From assembly GCA_018895795.1 (NCBI GenBank), contig JAHINZ010000425.1, positions 1 through 32,152 of the forward strand: a DNA stretch of 32,152 nt, in the 5' to 3' direction. This DNA is from Alphaproteobacteria bacterium. Its GTDB lineage: Bacteria; Pseudomonadota; Alphaproteobacteria; Caulobacterales; Caulobacteraceae. The notes under the pieces are model-generated. The model searched no databases. It saw only the letters and a program-made list of their open reading frames with translations, and had not been told where the DNA came from. This document shows, piece after piece, positions 26,669-32,152 of this stretch. Positions within the stretch are counted from its first letter, which is position 1. Every line of letters starts with the position of its first letter. Made by a program: the position numbers and the translations under genes.

Positions 26669-26790
26669 GCGGGGGAGGCGTCACGGCGCGGAACGCGCCG
26701 TGACGGAGGGGGCGCGACGGTCTGGAAGGCGCGCGCGAACGCCCCCTCCACCGCTTCGCGGTCCCCCTCCCCCGCGCTGCGGGGGAGGGG
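26669..26790. repeat. Compound palindromic repeat (element C)
   Basis: CGTCACGGCGCG-gaa-CGCGCCGTGACG; GGAGGGGGCG(26705-26714)/CGCCCCCTCC(26740-26749); ACCGC-ttc-GCGGT; CCCCTCCCCCGC-gct-GCGGGGGAGGGG. Confidence 0.8.
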
Positions 26791-26809
26791 AGATCGGAAC
26801 GCCTTCACT

Positions 26810-27451
26810 TTAGTTGGCCGCCGGAGCCGGAGCAGAGGCCGGCGGGGCGGAATCGAAGCTGACCGTCGGCGCGGCCTGGGCCGAGACCGAGGCCTGGAAC
26901 AGCTGAGCCGGCTTCTGGCCGCTATAGACCGTCTTGGCCCACAGGATGCTGGGGAAGGTCCGCAGGGTGGTGTTGTATTTCTGGGCGGCCAGATTGTAGT
27001 CGCGACGCGAGATGGTGATGCGGTTCTCGGTGCCTTCCAGCTGGCTTTGCAGGGCCATGAAGTTCTGGTTCGACTTCAGATCCGGATAGCGCTCCTGGAT
27101 GACCATCAGCCGGCCCAGCACGCCCGACAGCTGATCCTGGGCGGCGGCGAACTTCTGGAACTGGGCCGGATCGGTGATGGTCGAGGCGTCGACCTTGACC
27201 TGGGTGGCGCTGGCGCGGGCCTGGGTGACGGCGACCAGGGTGTCTTTTTCCTGGGCCGCATAGCCCTTCACCGTGGCGACCAGGTTGGGCACCAGGTCGG
27301 CGCGGCGTTGATACTGGTTCTGCACCTCGGCCCAGGCGGTCTTGGTCGCCTCGTCCTGGGTGGGAATGGTGTTGATCCCGCAGCCGGCGAGACCGGTCGC
27401 GAGGGACACGACCAGCGCGAGGCGCGCGGCGTTTTTGACGAAACGGTTCAT
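26810..27451 (-). CDS. LemA family lipoprotein
   Basis: Lipobox LAGC; AEVQNQYQRRADLVPNLVATVKGYAAQEKDTLVAVTQARA...VIQERYPDLKSNQNFMALQSQLEGTENRITISRRDYNLAAQKYN. Confidence 0.95.
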   Translation of the reverse strand: MNRFVKNAARLALVVSLATGLAGCGINTIPTQDEATKTAWAEVQNQYQRRADLVPNLVATVKGYAAQEKDTLVAVTQARASATQVKVDASTITDPAQFQKFAAAQDQLSGVLGRLMVIQERYPDLKSNQNFMALQSQLEGTENRITISRRDYNLAAQKYNTTLRTFPSILWAKTVYSGQKPAQLFQASVSAQAAPTVSFDSAPPASAPAPAAN

Positions 27452-27531
27452 TCAGCCCTCCAGGCCAGAAAGGAAGCTCACATACCGCTGATAGATAGCG
27501 CGTCCCTTGATCCACGTCAGGTCGGTTGAGG

Positions 27532-28833
27532 TTAAACCTTCTCCATTTCGGCGAAGGCTTTCCGGCGCGGGCCCAGATAGCCGAACAGCCAGGCGGCCAC
27601 CTTGCGGATCTGGATCTCCTCGCTGCCCTCGGTGATCCGGTAGCGGCGGTGGTGGCGATAGATGTGCTCGAACGGCTTGTGGCGCGAATAGCCGATGCCG
27701 CCATGCACCTGCATGGCCCGGTCGGCCGCCTCGCAGACCAGGCGGTTGGCCTGGTAGTTACACATCGAGACCTTGTCGGAGAGGCGCTTTTCCACCTCCG
27801 GCTTGGTCATCTGGTCCATCTCCCAGGCGGTCTTGCGGATCAGCAGGCGCAGCATCTCGGCGGTGCTGGCCAGTTCCACCAGCGGGAACTGGATGGCCTG
27901 GTTCTCGGCCAGGGGCTTGCCGAAGGGCTTGCGGATCCGGGCGTACTTGACGCTCTCTTCTATGCAGAAGGTCGCCGCGCCCAGGCTGGAGGCGGCCTGG
28001 CGGATGCGGTTCTCGTGCACGAAATGCTGGGCCAGGGCCAGGCCGCCGCCCTCGGGGCCGAACATGGCGCTGTCAGGGACCCACACATTGGTGAAGCTGA
28101 CCCGCGGGTGGTCGGTCGGCATGTTGAAGGTCCAGAGATATTCCTCGATCTTCACGCCGGGCGCATGGGCCGGGACCAGGAACGCCGTGATGCCCTTGGC
28201 CGAGCCATCCTCGCCGTCGGTGCGGGCGAACAGGCAGCAGTGGGTGGCGGCGTGCATGCCGGTGGTCCACATCTTCTCGCCATTGATCCGCCAGCCGGCC
28301 TCGCCCTTGTGGACCTCGCGCACGGCGCGGGTCTCCATGAAGGTGGCGTCGGAGCCGTGGTCGGGTTCGGTCAGGCCGAAAGTCGGACGGAAGGCGGCCT
28401 TGTCGAGCATGTCGGTGATCAGGTGCTGCTGATCGGGGCGGCCAAAATCGCGGATCATCAGCACGAACGGATTGTTGCCGACGATCGAGTGCTCGTTCTG
28501 CAGGTCGTTGAACAGCCCCAGGCCTTTGCTGGCCAGGTGCTCGCGGATCACCGCCATCCAGAGGTTGGAGCCGTCCTGGCCGCCGAACGCCTTGGGCAGG
28601 GCGAAGCGGTAATGGCCGGCGGTGTCGGCCAGCTTGCGGGCCTTGGCCAGCAGTTCTTCCCAGTCGTGGCGGGGCAGGCCGCCGCCGTCCCAGTCGGTGC
28701 GGGCCCATTCGCGGCGATGGTCGAAGAAGCGTTCATTGTCGTCGCGGGCCTGCAAGGGCGCGATCTCATCGGTGATGAACTGGTCGAGCACGGCCAAATA
28801 GGCCGTCAGTTCCGCCGGTAGGGTGAAGTCCAT
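27532..28833 (-). CDS. Acyl-CoA dehydrogenase family protein
   Basis: FGLTEPDHGSDATFMETRAV, INGEKMWTTGMHAATHC, AMQVHGGIGYSRHKPFEHIYRHHRRYRITEGSEEIQ. Confidence 0.95.
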   Translation of the reverse strand: MDFTLPAELTAYLAVLDQFITDEIAPLQARDDNERFFDHRREWARTDWDGGGLPRHDWEELLAKARKLADTAGHYRFALPKAFGGQDGSNLWMAVIREHLASKGLGLFNDLQNEHSIVGNNPFVLMIRDFGRPDQQHLITDMLDKAAFRPTFGLTEPDHGSDATFMETRAVREVHKGEAGWRINGEKMWTTGMHAATHCCLFARTDGEDGSAKGITAFLVPAHAPGVKIEEYLWTFNMPTDHPRVSFTNVWVPDSAMFGPEGGGLALAQHFVHENRIRQAASSLGAATFCIEESVKYARIRKPFGKPLAENQAIQFPLVELASTAEMLRLLIRKTAWEMDQMTKPEVEKRLSDKVSMCNYQANRLVCEAADRAMQVHGGIGYSRHKPFEHIYRHHRRYRITEGSEEIQIRKVAAWLFGYLGPRRKAFAEMEKV

Positions 28834-28965
28834 GGCCGAGCCTCCCTGCACGTTTTTGGGTTCTTGTCGGCGGACTATGCGCGCCCCTTGGCCCGGGCCA
28901 AACCGTGCCGTTGGGGAACGGTGTTCTTAACCGCCCCTTGACCAAGGGCCTGTAGGATCGGCCGC

Positions 28966-29391
28966 ATGATCATCATGGTTGCCGCCGCGATCCTTGGCGC
29001 CGCGCTCGGACTGTTCGTCCGGCCGAGGGTCCTGGGCGTGCTCGTCGCCGTGCTGGCGGTGGGCTCGGTGGAGGGCGGGGCCCTGCTGCTGGTCAAGATG
29101 CTGGAGGGCCAGCCCAATCGCGAACTGCTGATCGGCCGCCTGCAGACGGCGTTCGGCGATGACCTGCTCAGCTCGGCCGCGCCGGTGGCCGCCGCCCTGA
29201 TCGGCGCCGTGCTGGCGGCGTTGATGGGCCAGTTCTCCGATCCGGAAAAGTCGGTGTCGATGCTCACCGGCGACGAACTGCGGCGCAAGGTCGGCAAGGA
29301 CGGACGCTATGCGCGGGTCCAGGGCATGGTCGAGGATCGGCAGATCCACCAGAAGGCCGAAAGCCGCATCGACTCCATCCTGGGTCTGTAG
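28966..29391 (+). CDS. Hypothetical membrane protein
   Basis: MIIMVAAAILGAALGLFVRPRVLGVLVAVLAVGSVEGGALLL; second hydrophobic segment AAPVAAALIGAVLAALM. Confidence 0.7.
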   Translation: MIIMVAAAILGAALGLFVRPRVLGVLVAVLAVGSVEGGALLLVKMLEGQPNRELLIGRLQTAFGDDLLSSAAPVAAALIGAVLAALMGQFSDPEKSVSMLTGDELRRKVGKDGRYARVQGMVEDRQIHQKAESRIDSILGL

Positions 29392-29453
29392 TTCTCCGAA
29401 CTCGCGAAAAGGTCGTCGTTTCTAAAAAAAACGTAACGCGGCCAAATTCAGCT

Positions 29454-29492
29454 TGCGCAATTTCTGGGCGCTGATATCTAAGCACTGCTTAG
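29454..29492 (+). promoter_or_regulatory. Putative promoter with overlapping 15-bp palindrome
   Basis: TTGCGC-N16-TATCTA followed by CTAAGCA-C-TGCTTAG (29478-29492), about 120 nt upstream of the 29611 ORF. Confidence 0.4.
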
Positions 29493-29610
29493 TTTGGCCT
29501 TGTGGCGTCGGTGGGGATACCGAAGCTTCAATCCTTGAGGCCAGGCCCACAGTACGCGTTTCGCCGATCATCGATTTTATCACAACTCCCCTGAACGTTG
29601 GAGGGCTCCT

Positions 29611-29931
29611 ATGAAGCTCCGTACCCTTGCGGCTGTCGCCGCTCTGTCCGTCTCCATGTTTGCCGGCGCCGCCCTGGCCGATGGCCGCGTCGCCGCAGCT
29701 CTGGAAGCCCCTGTCGCCGCCAAGACCAAGATCGTCGCCGGCGGCGCCGTGTTTGTCTGCGACGGCGCCGAGTGCGTCTCGACCTCGGCGCCGTCGCGCG
29801 CCATCACCGCCGCGTCGTGCAAGGCCCTGGCCAAGGAAGTCGGCCGCGTCTCGGCGTTCGGCGGCGAAACCAAGTCGCTCGACGCCGCCGACCTGGACCG
29901 CTGCAACCTGTCGGCCAAGGCTGACAAGTAA
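29611..29931 (+). CDS. Small secreted protein, resembles the CC_3452 family
   Basis: Signal peptide MKLRTLAAVAALSVSMFAGAALA; KIVAGGAVFVCDGAECVSTSAPSRAITAASCKALAKEVGRVSAFG; family name from memory. Confidence 0.7.
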   Translation: MKLRTLAAVAALSVSMFAGAALADGRVAAALEAPVAAKTKIVAGGAVFVCDGAECVSTSAPSRAITAASCKALAKEVGRVSAFGGETKSLDAADLDRCNLSAKADK

Positions 29932-29944
29932 GCCCTTTCTGTAA

Positions 29945-29983
29945 CCAGACGCTTTGGGGCGTTCGCGTCCCGTCTGGCTGTTT
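29945..29983 (+). terminator. Intrinsic terminator-like hairpin with UUCG tetraloop
   Basis: CCAGACG...GGGCG-TTCG-CGTCC-CGTCTGG followed by CTGTTTCC. Confidence 0.7.
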
Positions 29984-30063
29984 CCTCGAGCATCGTCCTG
30001 ATGGGCGGCGGGCTGGTCCCGTCGCCCTTTTTCTTTTCGCCGATCTTCAGTACTGGGGACGCC

Positions 30064-30303
30064 ATGACCACGACCCTCGCCGCCCAGATCGAAGCCGCCC
30101 TGCGCGAAGTCGCCGGGAGCCAGACCCGTCCCTCGTCCCTGTTGATCGACTATGGGCCCGACGGCGATGACGAGGGCCTGGCCGTGCGCGCCTGGGTGGA
30201 GCGGTCGACCCGCAGCCTGGTCTTCGCCCAGGGCGAGGCGCGGCGCCGCAACGGAAGCCTCGCGGCGGCCGGTTCGGCCGTGTTTCGCCGCGTCGGGGCC
30301 TGA
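30064..30303 (+). CDS. 79-aa protein resembling the C-terminal half of a hotdog thioesterase
   Basis: SSLLIDYGPDGDDEGLAVRAWVERSTRSLVFAQGEARRRNGSLAAAGSAVFRRV matches the strand pattern of PaaI-like hotdog proteins. Confidence 0.55.
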   Translation: MTTTLAAQIEAALREVAGSQTRPSSLLIDYGPDGDDEGLAVRAWVERSTRSLVFAQGEARRRNGSLAAAGSAVFRRVGA

Positions 30304-30317
30304 TCGCTCCGGTTTGG

Positions 30318-30346
30318 TTGCGACTGCGAAAAGCCCGTGTTATGAG
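30318..30346 (+). promoter_or_regulatory. Putative sigma70-type promoter of the atp operon
   Basis: TTGCGA (30318-30323)-N17-TATGAG (30341-30346). Confidence 0.5.
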
Positions 30347-30481
30347 GCGCGCGGCTTCGGATGGGGTGGCGCGCCAGCGCCGGCCCTCCATGTGCTTTTT
30401 TCAAGCGCGCTCAAGCCTTTAAGCCGGGACGAGGGTTAATCTTCTTGTCCGCGGCGATTGCAACGCACCGGGCGGAACCAA

Positions 30482-32152
<1,671 letters not shown>

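Overview
GC-rich alphaproteobacterial chromosome segment. Protein content and the CC_3452-like/atpH/atpA neighbourhood suggest Caulobacterales (Caulobacter or Phenylobacterium-like); this is an inference, no search was run. Most of the window is housekeeping genes: rdgB-hemW-rsmI-yraN-sirB1-like, polA, an MCP, apbE, tRNA-Ala(CGC), yggT-DUF167, a hybrid histidine kinase, dcm-cysK-vsr, thiolase, D-aminoacylase-like amidohydrolase, lemA-TPM-TPM, acyl-CoA dehydrogenase, and atpH-atpA (atpA is cut by the window end). I found no CRISPR array, prophage, transposase or obvious new defence island. The observations most worth a second look are: (1) structured palindromic intergenic repeats built from a 'GCCCCCTCC-[variable hairpin]-CCTCCCCC' unit, one of which sits between lemA and a TPM gene and is read through as a false N-terminus; (2) a secreted protein with four tandem TonB-C-like repeats, each with an exact C-x10-C pair; (3) a cytosine methyltransferase / cysteine synthase / Vsr cluster without a visible restriction enzyme; (4) several small ORFs missing from the ORF track; (5) convergent gene-end overlaps and operator-like palindromes.
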